Positions 17,792 to 27,019 of a stretch of DNA of 64,000 nucleotides are shown one piece after another. The notes under the pieces are model-generated. The model searched no databases and had not been told where the DNA came from. It worked only from the letters and a program-made list of their open reading frames with translations. The position numbers were made by a program, and so were the translations under genes. The stretch spans positions 62,001 to 126,000 of the forward strand of contig JAFEDI010000079.1 of NCBI GenBank assembly GCA_018241725.1. The letters run 5' to 3'. The stretch comes from Pseudomonadota bacterium. Lineage in GTDB: Bacteria; Pseudomonadota; Gammaproteobacteria; Burkholderiales; Rhodocyclaceae. Numbering within the stretch: the first letter of the stretch is position 1; each line of letters begins with the position of its first letter.

Positions 17792-18488
17792 GCTCAGCTC
17801 CTCGAAAATGGGATCGAGCTATCAGCGTAGTACGCGGCCATGATGCGTGTGTGACGACTTCAAAGAGGCGGTGCGGGCCTTCACTTGAACGCCCTTGCCT
17901 TGCGCCCCCTGCACCTATAAACAAACCTCCGCCCCACCCTCAAACGTGTGGTCCAGACCGCCAGCAGCTCCCCTGGCCGGAGCACGTCTGTGCGTATCTC
18001 CTGAATACCGTTCTCCGGAAATAGAATTGTCGTGGATCGGCCTATTGCCAGATAAATGCGAAACACCTGGGGCGACAATGGAAATATGAAAGACGATGCA
18101 ATCGGGCCTGCAGCCTGAAAAATAACAGTGTCACCCAACAGCAATATGACTCGGAGTACCTTTTATCACTGGCATGGCCTCTTTGGCATCGGAATAACTG
18201 ACGGACCTGCTACTCAATTCCTTTCCCCTACGCCCTCAGGAAGCAAAATGCAGCGCACCTCCACTCCAGACAGGAGGCGCTGACGGGACGATGCCCCCCT
18301 GGCATCGAAATCCCCTTCGAAATGTAGGTTTTTCACGCGTCTCCCATCTACTGCAAGCAGTCACCGCGCGGAGTATTGGAAGCGCAGCCTTCACCCCTTG
18401 GGGTGAGTGAGCGCACCGAATTTATCTGCGACAATGCAGCAATTCTTTCATTTTGAATGCGCACAAAGGCATTGCACGCGGGCTTTAG
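17792..18488. other. Long intergenic region without a convincing gene
   Basis: About 700 bases. An 87-codon minus-strand frame (17881-18144) has no ribosome site and no coding-like composition and was not called. The only structured element is the 7-2-7 palindrome at 18391-18406. The region is less GC-rich than the flanking genes. Confidence 0.6.
18391..18406. promoter_or_regulatory. 7-2-7 palindrome, candidate NarL/LuxR-type operator
   Basis: TCACCCC-TT-GGGGTGA is a perfect 7-base inverted repeat with a 2-base centre, the geometry used by NarL-type helix-turn-helix dimers. It sits 83 bases upstream of a gene encoding exactly such a DNA-binding domain, so autoregulation is plausible. Confidence 0.4.
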
Positions 18489-19730
18489 ATGACAGTTTTC
18501 CTTACCGGACACTTCGAGATTGATCACCAGCACTCCCTGCTTGCGGTCCTGGCAGACAAATTGCATTCCTTCTGCCCAAAGGGGGAAGGCCCTTGCGGTG
18601 AAGAGTGCCAGCACCGGCAGTCTTGCCAGCCCTGTATCAGCGCCCTTGCCAGCCTTGCGGGCGAGATGATGGCGTTTCTCGTCGGCCATGCCATCTATGA
18701 GGAAAGTCTGATGGCCTTATTGCCGTCGACACCCGTCTGCCTGCGCCATATTGAGCTCCACACACAGGCTCACAGCGATATTTTGAGAAAGCTCAGCCTT
18801 ATTGCCAGTGAAGGGGAGCAAATAGATCCCATTACCACGGCAGTAAAGTTGAGGCGGGTGCTTTCAGAGTGGCTCGGCGACCATACAGTCGAATACGACC
18901 GCCCACTGACCAAGGAATTGCTGGAGATCGAGAAGACGGAAATCAAATTCGACGGCGAACTTGTCCAGATATTGGACGAATTTGTATTCCACCACCGGCC
19001 GACCACACTCATGTTTTCGGGAGCGAATAACCCCGCCGCCCACCACGACGCGGAAAATGTACGCGCACGCCTGGATACCCTGACTCCGCGTCAGAGGGAC
19101 GTTTGCGAGTTGATGATTCTCGGCAACAAGAACAAACAAATCGCCGAACTCCTTGGCACGACAGTGAATACCGTCAAGACTCATCGCACTCAAATCTTCC
19201 GAAAGATGAACGTCTCCTCGGTACTGGATCTGGTGCGGAGTCTGGATTTGATTCCAAGCCAGAGTCCGTCGGACATGCACAGTTCCGACCCTGACCGGAC
19301 CCACGGAACAAAGACGACAAAAGGCAGTTCTTGCCGCCTTATCGTCGTTGAGCCTGCAAGCTTATCGCGGCAGGCCATCGTTGCCGGCCTGGGCGTCCTC
19401 GGCCATAGGGCCCTTGGCCTGGATAGCTTGAAGAGCCTCCACTCCCTGTCAAAAGACGAACCCATGGACATCCTGATCGTCAGCATTGGAGCCTTCCTGG
19501 GAAGCGACGATCTGCTGGAGCAAGTCGCCAGTCTGAAGCAACGGTGGTCCTGCAAGATTCTGCTGGCGGGGAACCGCGAGGGTGGCACGACACCACCTGA
19601 AGCGAAGATCGTCGACGGGAGCCTGGCCTGGCCGATCGACTTTGGTGAATTGTCCTCGACCATCACTGCCCTGGTGCGCCCCGCTGGGAGCACTTCAGGT
19701 GCCGGGAACGGGTTGAAGCTCTCGCCGTAA
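18489..19730 (+). CDS. Hemerythrin-like sensor fused to LuxR-type HTH and a degenerate receiver domain
   Basis: 413 residues in three parts. Residues about 1-150 are a hemerythrin-like four-helix bundle keeping all expected di-iron ligands: His of IDHQHSLL, H-x3-E in HAIYEE, H-x3-H in HTQAH, and H-x4-D in WLGDHTVEYD. Between the first and second ligand is a Cys-rich insert, C-x6-C-x3-C-x5-C-x2-C. Residues about 200-255 are a NarL/LuxR HTH (LTPRQRDVCELMILGNKNKQ). The C-terminal 120 residues resemble a receiver fold, but the acidic pocket is VVEPAS and the phospho-acceptor position lies in ILIVSIG, so phosphorylation is unlikely. It probably responds to oxygen, NO or iron state by DNA binding. 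Confidence 0.8.
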   Translation: MTVFLTGHFEIDHQHSLLAVLADKLHSFCPKGEGPCGEECQHRQSCQPCISALASLAGEMMAFLVGHAIYEESLMALLPSTPVCLRHIELHTQAHSDILRKLSLIASEGEQIDPITTAVKLRRVLSEWLGDHTVEYDRPLTKELLEIEKTEIKFDGELVQILDEFVFHHRPTTLMFSGANNPAAHHDAENVRARLDTLTPRQRDVCELMILGNKNKQIAELLGTTVNTVKTHRTQIFRKMNVSSVLDLVRSLDLIPSQSPSDMHSSDPDRTHGTKTTKGSSCRLIVVEPASLSRQAIVAGLGVLGHRALGLDSLKSLHSLSKDEPMDILIVSIGAFLGSDDLLEQVASLKQRWSCKILLAGNREGGTTPPEAKIVDGSLAWPIDFGELSSTITALVRPAGSTSGAGNGLKLSP

Positions 19731-19828
19731 GCCGTCGTGACTGCTCCTGCGCCGATGCTTTCCGCCTTCCAACTCACGCCAGGGCTTTCGAATTCAGCAA
19801 CTGAATCCGAAAGCCCGAAAGCCGTCAA

Positions 19829-21835
19829 TTGACCGGGCAACATCACTTGACGCTGCCTTACTGGAGGCAGACATTCTGGCGCCCCCTCGCGCTTCTTCTG
19901 CTACCGCTCCTGGCGGGTGTTGTCTTTCTTTCCGTAAATATCGCAAAGGAGGCCACCAAGCGTCACGAGTCCCACGCAGAAGGAATTGCCGAGAATGCCA
20001 TTCGTGCCATCGACTCAAGCATATCGTCCACAGCAAGGCTGGTCGATTTGAGCCTGGACGCCGTCGTCTCGCGGATTACCCTGTTGGACGCATCCTCGAG
20101 CCTGAGCGCTGACATGCTGTCGCCCATCATTCAGGCGCAGCTGGAGCGGTTGCCTGAACTGGACGGAATTCACATTACCGACGCAGAAGGCATCGTCCGC
20201 TGGGGGAACGGAGTGGGGGTTCAAGCGAGCACGACAACTTATGTGGATCGCCCTACCCTCGCAAAGATGCGCGTGGCGACCAATGGCACCACAGTCATCA
20301 CCCCCCCCTATCTAGACCAGATATCCAAGCGATGGGTGCTGGGCTTTCTCCGTCGATACGATAGAGCTGACGGCCGCTTTGGTGGCGTGGTCTCCATTAC
20401 CGTACCGCTCAGCTACTTTGAAGCGCTTCTTTCAAGCCAGCAGTTGGGTGAGCACGGTGTTGCCACCTTGAGGGACAGATCGTCGGGCGTGCTCATCGCA
20501 CGGCATCCTGGCGGCAACTTGCCCGCGGAGCAGGTCGGCGATGCGCAGCTCCCATCGGCACTGCACGAGTTCGTCACGTCGGGCGTGGCCGCAACGACCT
20601 TCCCGCCTTACCGCCGCACCGACGGCGTAGTGCATCTGCAATCCGTGCGCAAGATCGACGGACTCCCCTTTCTCATCAGTGCGGATGTGTCGTCCGATGG
20701 CTACGCGGATGTGTGGCTCGGACAGGCGCTGAACAGCGGCCTCCTGTTACTCGTTCCATTGGGCTCATTCCTTCTTGTCGTCTACTTCATGTCGGCAAGC
20801 GGCGCTCATCGCAAACGATCTACACAGGAGACGACTCGACTTGCCGAGCAACTCGAGGCCAGCAAGAATGAAATGCGCCAACTGGCTTCGAGCCTTGAGC
20901 GAAGAGTCGAGGAGCGCACCGAAGAGATACGCCTCGCCGCAAGTATTCTCGAGCACACCAGCGAAGGCGCAATGGTGACCGACGATCAGTGTGTGATATT
21001 GGCCGTCAACCCCGCCTTCGAGGCCATTACCGGTTACACCGCCAAAGAAGTGATCGGTCAGACTCCACGCATGCTGAAGTCGGACCGCCACGGCCCCGAC
21101 TTCTATCGACGCCTCTGGCGCAGCCTGCACGCCCACGGAAGCTGGAGTGGCGAGCTGTGGAATCGACACAAGAGCGGCACCACCTATCTCGAACACCTGA
21201 ACATCAACACAGTCGTCAGTGACGAGGTTGGCACGCGCTACGTAGGAATATTCTCCGACATAACGGACCGCTACCGAAACGAGGAGCGTCTGCGTCACCT
21301 GGCCTTCCACGACGCACTCACCGGACTTGCGAATCGGGCGCTGATCATGGACCGCCTGGATCACGCGCTGGAACGCTCACGACGAAGTGGTACCACCTTG
21401 TCGGTCATGCTGTTCGACCTCGACGGCTTCAAGGCCGTAAACGACCAGTTTGGTCATGAGATCGGGGATCTGCTCTTGCAGGAAGTGGCCCGGTGCATCG
21501 GAAAACGTGTTCGCCGGGGCTCCGACACCTTGGCTCGACTGGGCGGGGACGAGTTTCTCATCCTGCTGGAGGACGTTCGCTCCTTGAACAACGCCCCACT
21601 GCTGGCTGCGCAAATCGTATCCGACATCGCCAGTCTGAACGACATCCGCGGCTGCCCCGTAAAAATTGGCGCCTCCGTGGGGATCGCAGACTTCCCGGAA
21701 GCCGGGACGCATGCAGCAGAATTGGTCAAGAGTGCTGATGAAGCGATGTATCAGGCCAAAGATGCTGGAAAGGGCCGCTTTGTCGTGTTCAAAGGTAATG
21801 AAGCGCAAGACTCGGACAAAGCGCCCCAGGACTGA
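19829..21835 (+). CDS. Membrane diguanylate cyclase (Cache-PAS-GGDEF)
   Basis: 668 residues if ATG 19829 is used. Membrane segments at about 18-38 and 303-322 enclose a periplasmic Cache-type sensor domain. A short coiled coil leads to a PAS domain (about 375-480, NPAFEAITGYTAKEVIGQ) and a GGDEF domain with the intact active site LARLGGDEFLILLED and an allosteric inhibition site R-x-x-D five residues before it. It should synthesise cyclic-di-GMP with product inhibition. There is no EAL domain. It lies downstream of the hemerythrin regulator with a 98-base gap. Confidence 0.92.
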   Translation: MTGQHHLTLPYWRQTFWRPLALLLLPLLAGVVFLSVNIAKEATKRHESHAEGIAENAIRAIDSSISSTARLVDLSLDAVVSRITLLDASSSLSADMLSPIIQAQLERLPELDGIHITDAEGIVRWGNGVGVQASTTTYVDRPTLAKMRVATNGTTVITPPYLDQISKRWVLGFLRRYDRADGRFGGVVSITVPLSYFEALLSSQQLGEHGVATLRDRSSGVLIARHPGGNLPAEQVGDAQLPSALHEFVTSGVAATTFPPYRRTDGVVHLQSVRKIDGLPFLISADVSSDGYADVWLGQALNSGLLLLVPLGSFLLVVYFMSASGAHRKRSTQETTRLAEQLEASKNEMRQLASSLERRVEERTEEIRLAASILEHTSEGAMVTDDQCVILAVNPAFEAITGYTAKEVIGQTPRMLKSDRHGPDFYRRLWRSLHAHGSWSGELWNRHKSGTTYLEHLNINTVVSDEVGTRYVGIFSDITDRYRNEERLRHLAFHDALTGLANRALIMDRLDHALERSRRSGTTLSVMLFDLDGFKAVNDQFGHEIGDLLLQEVARCIGKRVRRGSDTLARLGGDEFLILLEDVRSLNNAPLLAAQIVSDIASLNDIRGCPVKIGASVGIADFPEAGTHAAELVKSADEAMYQAKDAGKGRFVVFKGNEAQDSDKAPQD

Positions 21836-21860
21836 GAAAGACAGCCACCAAGCCGCCCGG

Positions 21861-22646
21861 TCAAGCCAAGGCCTTCCTGACGGCGGCAATCACCCGCTCC
21901 GCATCGAAGGGCTTGATGACGTAATCCTGAACGCCGCTCCGGATGGCCGCACTGACCGTTTCCCGATCCGCATGGGCTGTCACCATGAGGACGGGCAGAG
22001 TGGGGTGAACCGCGCGCAGGCAGGCGACGGTATTCAAACCGTCGATCTCCGGTAGATCGACCGCCAGACAGACGAAATCCGCCTCATGGCGCTCGACGGC
22101 CATCAGCCCTTCGAAGCCCGAAGCCGCCTCGGCCACCACCTCGAAACCGTTCTCTTCGAGGATGATGCGCAAGAGGCCCCGCGCCAGCGCATCGCAGTCG
22201 ACGATGACGGCGCGATGTTCCGGGCCTTTGCGCCTGGGCACAGCCTGCAAGCCCTTTCGGCACGCCAGAATGGCCTTCACCTGAAGTAACGAAGCCAGTA
22301 CGTTTGCCTCGTTCAAAGGCTTGCGCATGTAGCCGAACGCCCCGCAGTCCATCGCCATCCTTGCCGCCGCCCGTTGATCGTCCAGCCCCATTACCACAAC
22401 GGCGGTCTCTGGGTTATCCGCGATCACGGCACGAAGCGCTTCGGGCATCGACGGCTCAAGGAGATGCAGATCGAATATCGCGATATCGGGCTTGAGGCGC
22501 GCGACCGTTGCCAACGCCTCCGCAGGCGTGCGCAGGCTGGCCAGCACGCGCGCGCCCTCGTGGGCCACCATCGTCGCCAATATCGACCGTATCTGCGAAT
22601 TGGCATCAGCAACGATGAACGAACATCCTTTCAGACTGGCTGACAT
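21861..22646 (-). CDS. Tandem receiver-domain protein (two REC, no output domain)
   Basis: 261 residues from MSASLKGCSF. The first receiver (about 1-125) keeps the phospho-accepting Asp (DIAIFDLHLLEP) and the Lys in FGYMRKP. The second (about 145-260) has the Lys (YVIKPF) and acidic pocket (VIVDCDA), but its acceptor position is Ala in VCLAVDLPEIDG, so it is a pseudo-receiver. No output domain follows. Such proteins act as phosphate sinks, relay intermediates or protein-interaction switches, here probably for the kinase genes nearby. It is convergent with the cyclase gene. Confidence 0.85.
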   Translation of the reverse strand: MSASLKGCSFIVADANSQIRSILATMVAHEGARVLASLRTPAEALATVARLKPDIAIFDLHLLEPSMPEALRAVIADNPETAVVVMGLDDQRAAARMAMDCGAFGYMRKPLNEANVLASLLQVKAILACRKGLQAVPRRKGPEHRAVIVDCDALARGLLRIILEENGFEVVAEAASGFEGLMAVERHEADFVCLAVDLPEIDGLNTVACLRAVHPTLPVLMVTAHADRETVSAAIRSGVQDYVIKPFDAERVIAAVRKALA

Positions 22647-22955
22647 CCTGGCAAAGACAATAATTGACGTGGGCGGTGAATCTGTCCGGGCCCATCGAAC
22701 GCCGGGATACCGTGTTCCGTGCGATCGCACCCGCCAGAGATGTTATCAGGCCGCTACGCCCCCCAGGGAACGACAATTCCGCGGACCTGTACAGCGATCC
22801 TGTGCCTTGGCTTTGTCACCCAGAGTTTCCGGGGGATCTATTACTATAGTAATAGTGTTCGCTAGCCGAACAGGTGCCTCCGCATCCCCATCAACATTTT
22901 CCCGATAGCGTTTGACGCTTGTCAGATCATTGCCCCAACTGGGGCGGAGTTCTTG
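22647..22955. promoter_or_regulatory. Intergenic region with an 18-base perfect palindrome
   Basis: 309 bases between divergent genes. It contains CTATTACTATAGTAATAG (22838-22855), a perfect 18-base palindrome, AT-rich in an otherwise GC-rich stretch and about 100 bases upstream of the MEDS gene. GGGGCGGAG before 22956 is the ribosome site of that gene. No coding sequence was seen. Confidence 0.55.
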
Positions 22956-23579
22956 ATGCCAACAACCTCCAGTACCGCTCGGCGTATGACCTCACTGGGC
23001 TTCGACCCCCGGCCCTTCCTCGAGGGCACCCACATGTGCTTCATCTTCAACGATGACAATGAACGGCGCCAAGTCCTCGCCAAGTACATCCAGAGCGGTC
23101 TGGAGAGCGACGAACAAGTTGCGTACTTCGTGGACACGATGACGCCGGATGAACTGCGGGCACAGCTACGGAAACTGGGCGTTGCGCTTCCCGACCACGA
23201 CGGTCGCCAGTGCATATTGCGGACAGCCGAAGAAACCTACTGCCCGGACGGCACCTTCAGCCCTGACCGCATGCTGGGTAGCTTGGAGTCGGCATGGGGG
23301 CAAAGCCGTCATGAAGGTTTCAAGGGATTACGCGTCACCGGCGAAATGAACTGGGCGCTTCGGGGTCATCCGGGATCGGAGCTGCTGATCGAGTATGAAT
23401 CCCGCATCAATCAACTCCTCCGCAAAGTGCCGGTAACCGCCATCTGCCAGTACGACGCCCGCCTGTTTGACGGAGAGACGCTCTACCGACTTCTCAAGGT
23501 TCATCCGATGATGATCGTGGATGGCCGGGTCGTCAAAAACCCATACTACATCGTGGCAGAAAGCGATCCCTCGTGCTGA
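22956..23579 (+). CDS. MEDS-domain sensory protein
   Basis: 207 residues from ATG 22956, seven bases after a GGAG site. The domain resembles MEDS (methanogen/methylotroph, DcmR sensory): after an N-terminal G-x-H-M-C-F-I-F motif it has the pattern of a nucleotide-fold sensor, with [18 protein letters not shown] and the ending [24 protein letters not shown] domains usually sense C1 or redox compounds or sit with kinases. The gene is followed within 14 bases by a hybrid kinase, implying that MEDS protein and kinase work together. Confidence 0.8.
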   Translation: MPTTSSTARRMTSLGFDPRPFLEGTHMCFIFNDDNERRQVLAKYIQSGLESDEQVAYFVDTMTPDELRAQLRKLGVALPDHDGRQCILRTAEETYCPDGTFSPDRMLGSLESAWGQSRHEGFKGLRVTGEMNWALRGHPGSELLIEYESRINQLLRKVPVTAICQYDARLFDGETLYRLLKVHPMMIVDGRVVKNPYYIVAESDPSC

Positions 23580-23592
23580 TGGTGGCCTGCTC

Positions 23593-25131
23593 ATGACGTT
23601 CCCGCATCCGACAGCGCAAGCACTGGGCCGCCTGCTTGTCATACAGCCGACTATGGAAATGCTGCCTGATCGGCACATCGCGGGCTTCTTGCGTCTTGCG
23701 CTACTGGATGTTCCCGGAATCGCGGACTGCCTGGTCCACTTTCCGGATACCCGTGGCGTCACCGAAGGACAGACTGCCGACCTTGCCCGTGTGGATGGAA
23801 GGATAGGCGCCAGTCTTTCAATCCGCACACCGCGTGCCTCCTTTGGATACGTCCGTCTGGTCCTGTCCGACCCGCGGATTTATGAGGCATATGAGCCATT
23901 TCTCGACAATTTCATCCAGGCAGTTGCCACTCTTCTCGAAAATCGCCGAAACCTTGAACAACTGGCAGCGGCACGCGATGCAGCAGAGGCCGCCAATCGC
24001 GCCAAAAGCACCTTCCTGGCCAACATGAGCCATGAAATCCGGACGCCCATGAACAGCATTCTCGGCATGGCCCATATCCTGCGCCGCGGCGGCGTCACCG
24101 AAGTGCAGGCAAGGCAACTCGAAAAGATTGCGACCTCGGGCGAGCACCTGCTGAGCATCATCAATGACATCCTTGATCTGTCCAAAATCGAATCCGGCAA
24201 GCTGATCATCGAGCATACGGACTTCAGCCTGGACAACCTGCTGCACGATGTCATTGCCGTCGTGGAAAACCCCATCAATGCCAAAGGCCTGTCCTTGCAC
24301 ATCGACATGGCAAATGTGCCGCGGGCATTGCGCGGAGACCCTACCCGCCTCAGTCAGGCCCTGGTCAATTACCTGGGTAATGCCGTCAAGTTTACGCAGC
24401 GCGGCAGCATTTCGTTAAAGGCCCACATGGTGGAGGCGACGGACCACGACTACCTGCTGCGCTTCGAAGTAAGCGATACAGGCCTGGGCATGACGGAGGA
24501 GCAAAGCGCCAAGCTTTTCATGCCCTTCCAGCAGGCCGACAGCTCGATGACACGCAAATTCGGCGGAACCGGGCTCGGCCTTACCATCACGCGCCGCATT
24601 GCCGAGCTCATGGACGGCGAAGTAGGCGTGGAAAGCACGCCAGGGCAAGGCAGCACGTTCTGGCTGACCGCCAGACTCGAAAAAGCGCACACCGATCACG
24701 CCATCGCTGTTCCGGAAGCTCAGGAAACGGCAGAAGATGTCCTGCGGAGCAAACATGCTGGAGCCCGGATTCTGCTGGTGGAGGACGACCTCATCAACCA
24801 AGAGGTCGCCCTGGAGCTGTTACGAAATACAGGCTTGGTCCTGGATGTAGCCTCCAACGGACGGGAGGCCGTGCGCCTCGTGCAGCAAATGGATTACGCC
24901 CTGATTCTGATGGACGTACAAATGCCAGAGATGGACGGCCTTGAAGCAACCCAGATCATCCGCGCATTGCCTGGCAGAGCACACACGCCCATCCTCTCAA
25001 TGACCGCCAATGCCTTCGTTGAAGACCGGCGCGCCTGCTTTGCGGCGGGCATGAATGACTTCATCACCAAACCGATGGTCCCGGAGAAGCTGTATGCCGT
25101 CCTGCTGAAGTGGCTGGCCAGCCGCTCCTGA
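23593..25131 (+). CDS. Soluble hybrid histidine kinase (sensor-HisKA-HATPase-REC)
   Basis: 512 residues from MTFPHPTAQ; an upstream frame start at 23521 overlaps the MEDS gene and is less likely. There is no membrane segment. The N-terminal 115 residues are a GAF-like region, followed by a coiled coil and HisKA with the phospho-accepting His in [11 protein letters not shown], a HATPase with DTGLGM and GGTGLGLTI, and a receiver with Asp in LILMDVQMP and Lys in ITKPM. The gene lies 13 bases downstream of the MEDS protein gene, and cytosolic sensing through that partner is inferred. Confidence 0.9.
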   Translation: MTFPHPTAQALGRLLVIQPTMEMLPDRHIAGFLRLALLDVPGIADCLVHFPDTRGVTEGQTADLARVDGRIGASLSIRTPRASFGYVRLVLSDPRIYEAYEPFLDNFIQAVATLLENRRNLEQLAAARDAAEAANRAKSTFLANMSHEIRTPMNSILGMAHILRRGGVTEVQARQLEKIATSGEHLLSIINDILDLSKIESGKLIIEHTDFSLDNLLHDVIAVVENPINAKGLSLHIDMANVPRALRGDPTRLSQALVNYLGNAVKFTQRGSISLKAHMVEATDHDYLLRFEVSDTGLGMTEEQSAKLFMPFQQADSSMTRKFGGTGLGLTITRRIAELMDGEVGVESTPGQGSTFWLTARLEKAHTDHAIAVPEAQETAEDVLRSKHAGARILLVEDDLINQEVALELLRNTGLVLDVASNGREAVRLVQQMDYALILMDVQMPEMDGLEATQIIRALPGRAHTPILSMTANAFVEDRRACFAAGMNDFITKPMVPEKLYAVLLKWLASRS

Positions 25132-25267
25132 TACAACATCCGTGAGGATGCATATGCGACGGCTTCATGGCGGCCGCGCGCCACATCGGGACAGGGACGA
25201 TCCACCGTAACAATTACTGCCACCGGCCTGCAGCAAAACTGTCACACAAAAGTTCTAGGCTCGAGCC

Positions 25268-25756
25268 ATGTGGATCTTGAGCCTACTGAAACCTGACAGT
25301 CAGGCGCCCACTCATGCAAGTGAGCAGGCCGACGATCCGCTGCCCGCAAGCATCCCCTACTCGCGGGACAGCGTATGCCTCAGCCCCATCGAACTCATGC
25401 GCTTTTCCAGGGCCTACCCCTCGTTCCGGATCGCCAACGGCCGCAGCCTCTTCCGCGAAGGAACGTGGGGCAATTCGATGTACCTGCTGATCGATGGGCG
25501 GGCCGAAGCAAGCGCCCAGGACCATCTCGTCGAAGTCCTTCTCCCCGGCACCCTCATCGGAGAAACCAGCCTCCTCACACCCGGACCACGCCCGGTGACG
25601 GTGATAGCCCGAACCCACTGCGAGTTCATCGAGATCAACGAGCAAGCCTTCTACGCGATCATCCGGGACACCCCCGAGTTTGCCGCCTTTGCCATGCGGG
25701 TCCTCACCAAGCGGCTGCAATCGGCAGCCCTGTCCCCGGACATACCACCACCCTGA
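25268..25756 (+). CDS. Cyclic nucleotide-binding (Crp/Fnr-like) domain protein without HTH
   Basis: 162 residues. Residues about 50-150 form the beta-roll of the cNMP-binding family (RSLFREGTWGNSMYLLIDGRAEA, GTLIGETSLLTPGPRPVTVIA, FAMRVL). The phosphate-binding cassette GETSLL-x-R is only partly kept. No DNA-binding domain follows, so it is not a transcription factor. It may be a regulatory subunit or a cyclic-nucleotide responsive switch. It closes the signalling block. Confidence 0.75.
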   Translation: MWILSLLKPDSQAPTHASEQADDPLPASIPYSRDSVCLSPIELMRFSRAYPSFRIANGRSLFREGTWGNSMYLLIDGRAEASAQDHLVEVLLPGTLIGETSLLTPGPRPVTVIARTHCEFIEINEQAFYAIIRDTPEFAAFAMRVLTKRLQSAALSPDIPPP

Positions 25757-25889
25757 CCCGACAGGTTGCTGCCCGCTTCGAAGCAATGACGCAACCTGCC
25801 AATGCCTATACGGTGAAATAGCAGTCCGCCAGGCTCAAACCGGGGAGCGTGGAAATCCCTCTCTGTTTATCAGGCAAATTGCCCAGACA

Positions 25890-25985
25890 GCAGCGACGCC
25901 GCCAACGTGTTCCGGCGCATGGATGCGGCAAACCAGGAACACGAGCGGTGGGCCTGCGGAATGAACGCGGACGAAACGGCGCTAC
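25890..25985 (+). pseudogene. Remnant of the 98-residue small gene found at 36696
   Basis: The DNA around 25903-25975 matches 36845-36918 closely: GTGTTCCGGCGCATG, AACCAGGAACAC and GGGCCTGCGGAATGA appear in the same order. The translation NVFRRM-x-A-x-NQEH-WACGM-ADE corresponds to the C-terminal half of the intact copy. No start or complete frame remains. It is a decayed paralogue or footprint of a dispersed element. Confidence 0.6.
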
Positions 25986-26024
25986 GCCGATCCAGCTATC
26001 GAACGGTGATCTCGGGCAATGGGA

Positions 26025-26711
26025 TCATCGTTGCACCCAACCACCACAGACAGGGAATACCTGCCCCACGAAACAATTGGCCTGTGCGCTGCAAAGATAG
26101 GCGGCGAACTCTGCATCCTCCCTTGCGGAGACAAGACGGCCGAGCGGAACCTCTCTCTTGAGTCGTTCCTGAAAACGCGGGTTGGATTGCACGTCCGCAG
26201 GAAAATAGGTTGGGTTGTCTACGAAATTCTGGGCAATGGCGTTGATCTGGATGTTGTGTGCGGCCATCTCGGCGCCCACTGACTGCACATAGGCAAGCTG
26301 CGCACCTCTGGCAGCACTATAGGTGGATGCACGCTTCATACCCCGCAGAGCAGATGCGCTTCCCATGACCAGTATTTTTCCTGCTTGCCGCTCGATCATG
26401 GGTGGCAGGGCAACGCGAAAGAGCCGGGGAAGCGGATCCACCAACGCTGCAAACGTCTCCCTCCACTCCTCCTCAGAGGCCTCAATGGCCGGGGTATTTG
26501 GCGCCGGAATCGATAAATTGGCCAAAAGAATATCCACATGGCCAGCAGCAGCGAAGATTGCGGCAGGTTCATCCTCACCGATCAAAGTAGCAGTACTTGG
26601 TATTACCGTGGCACCATGTTCTGCGAACACTTCGCATAGCGTCGGCCCCATGAAGGTATCGGAGTGGGTAATCAGTACCCGCTTGCCTAGTAGATTGAGT
26701 TGATCCGGCAT
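26025..26711 (-). CDS. Halohydrin dehalogenase-like protein (SDR fold)
   Basis: 228 residues from MPDQLN; the frame could also open at a TTG five codons upstream. Short-chain dehydrogenase fold, but the usual glycine-rich cofactor motif is replaced by T-H-S-D-T-F-M-G, i.e. T-x4-F-x-G, and the catalytic set is Ser-x12-Tyr-x3-Arg (GSAS...STYSAAR) instead of Tyr-x3-Lys. These two patterns define halohydrin dehalogenases, which reversibly convert vicinal haloalcohols to epoxides without NAD(P). The C-terminal NPTYFPADVQSNP and VPLGRL stretches also match known members from memory. No other dehalogenation gene is near. The gene is divergent from a carboxymuconolactone decarboxylase-like gene. Confidence 0.8.
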   Translation of the reverse strand: MPDQLNLLGKRVLITHSDTFMGPTLCEVFAEHGATVIPSTATLIGEDEPAAIFAAAGHVDILLANLSIPAPNTPAIEASEEEWRETFAALVDPLPRLFRVALPPMIERQAGKILVMGSASALRGMKRASTYSAARGAQLAYVQSVGAEMAAHNIQINAIAQNFVDNPTYFPADVQSNPRFQERLKREVPLGRLVSAREDAEFAAYLCSAQANCFVGQVFPVCGGWVQR

Positions 26712-27019
26712 GTTCTCACCCGTCAAAGTATTTGCATGTTAGTGGAGAGAAACACACAGCATCCGGGACGATCCGGTTCATAAGGATGAAGGATGCTGAA
26801 GCTGTTCGACAATTATCCGATCACAAGGTTGCAACCCATTGGTACCTGACCGACGGGAACGTACCGATCGATAAAAGGGCACACCCCTTACGCCTGATTT
26901 TAGGGCCTCCTGGGTCAACATCTGCCGCCCCTCGCACGCTTGCGCGTGGCATCGCCGATATTGCCAATCCGGAATTCCAGCGGATAAGCTCACCGCCATT
27001 TCCATCAGGAGTGTCCACC
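26712..27019. promoter_or_regulatory. Divergent promoter region between dehalogenase and decarboxylase-like genes
   Basis: 308 bases with no coding-like frame on either strand. It holds the ribosome site AGGAGTGTCCACC for the plus gene and GGGTGAG for the minus gene. I see no clear operator. Confidence 0.4.

Noticed and set aside
17881-18144. 87-codon minus-strand frame in the intergenic region
   Set aside because: No ribosome site and no recognisable composition or motif.
26025-26711. Ordinary short-chain dehydrogenase
   Set aside because: The cofactor glycine motif and the catalytic Lys are both replaced by the halohydrin dehalogenase patterns.
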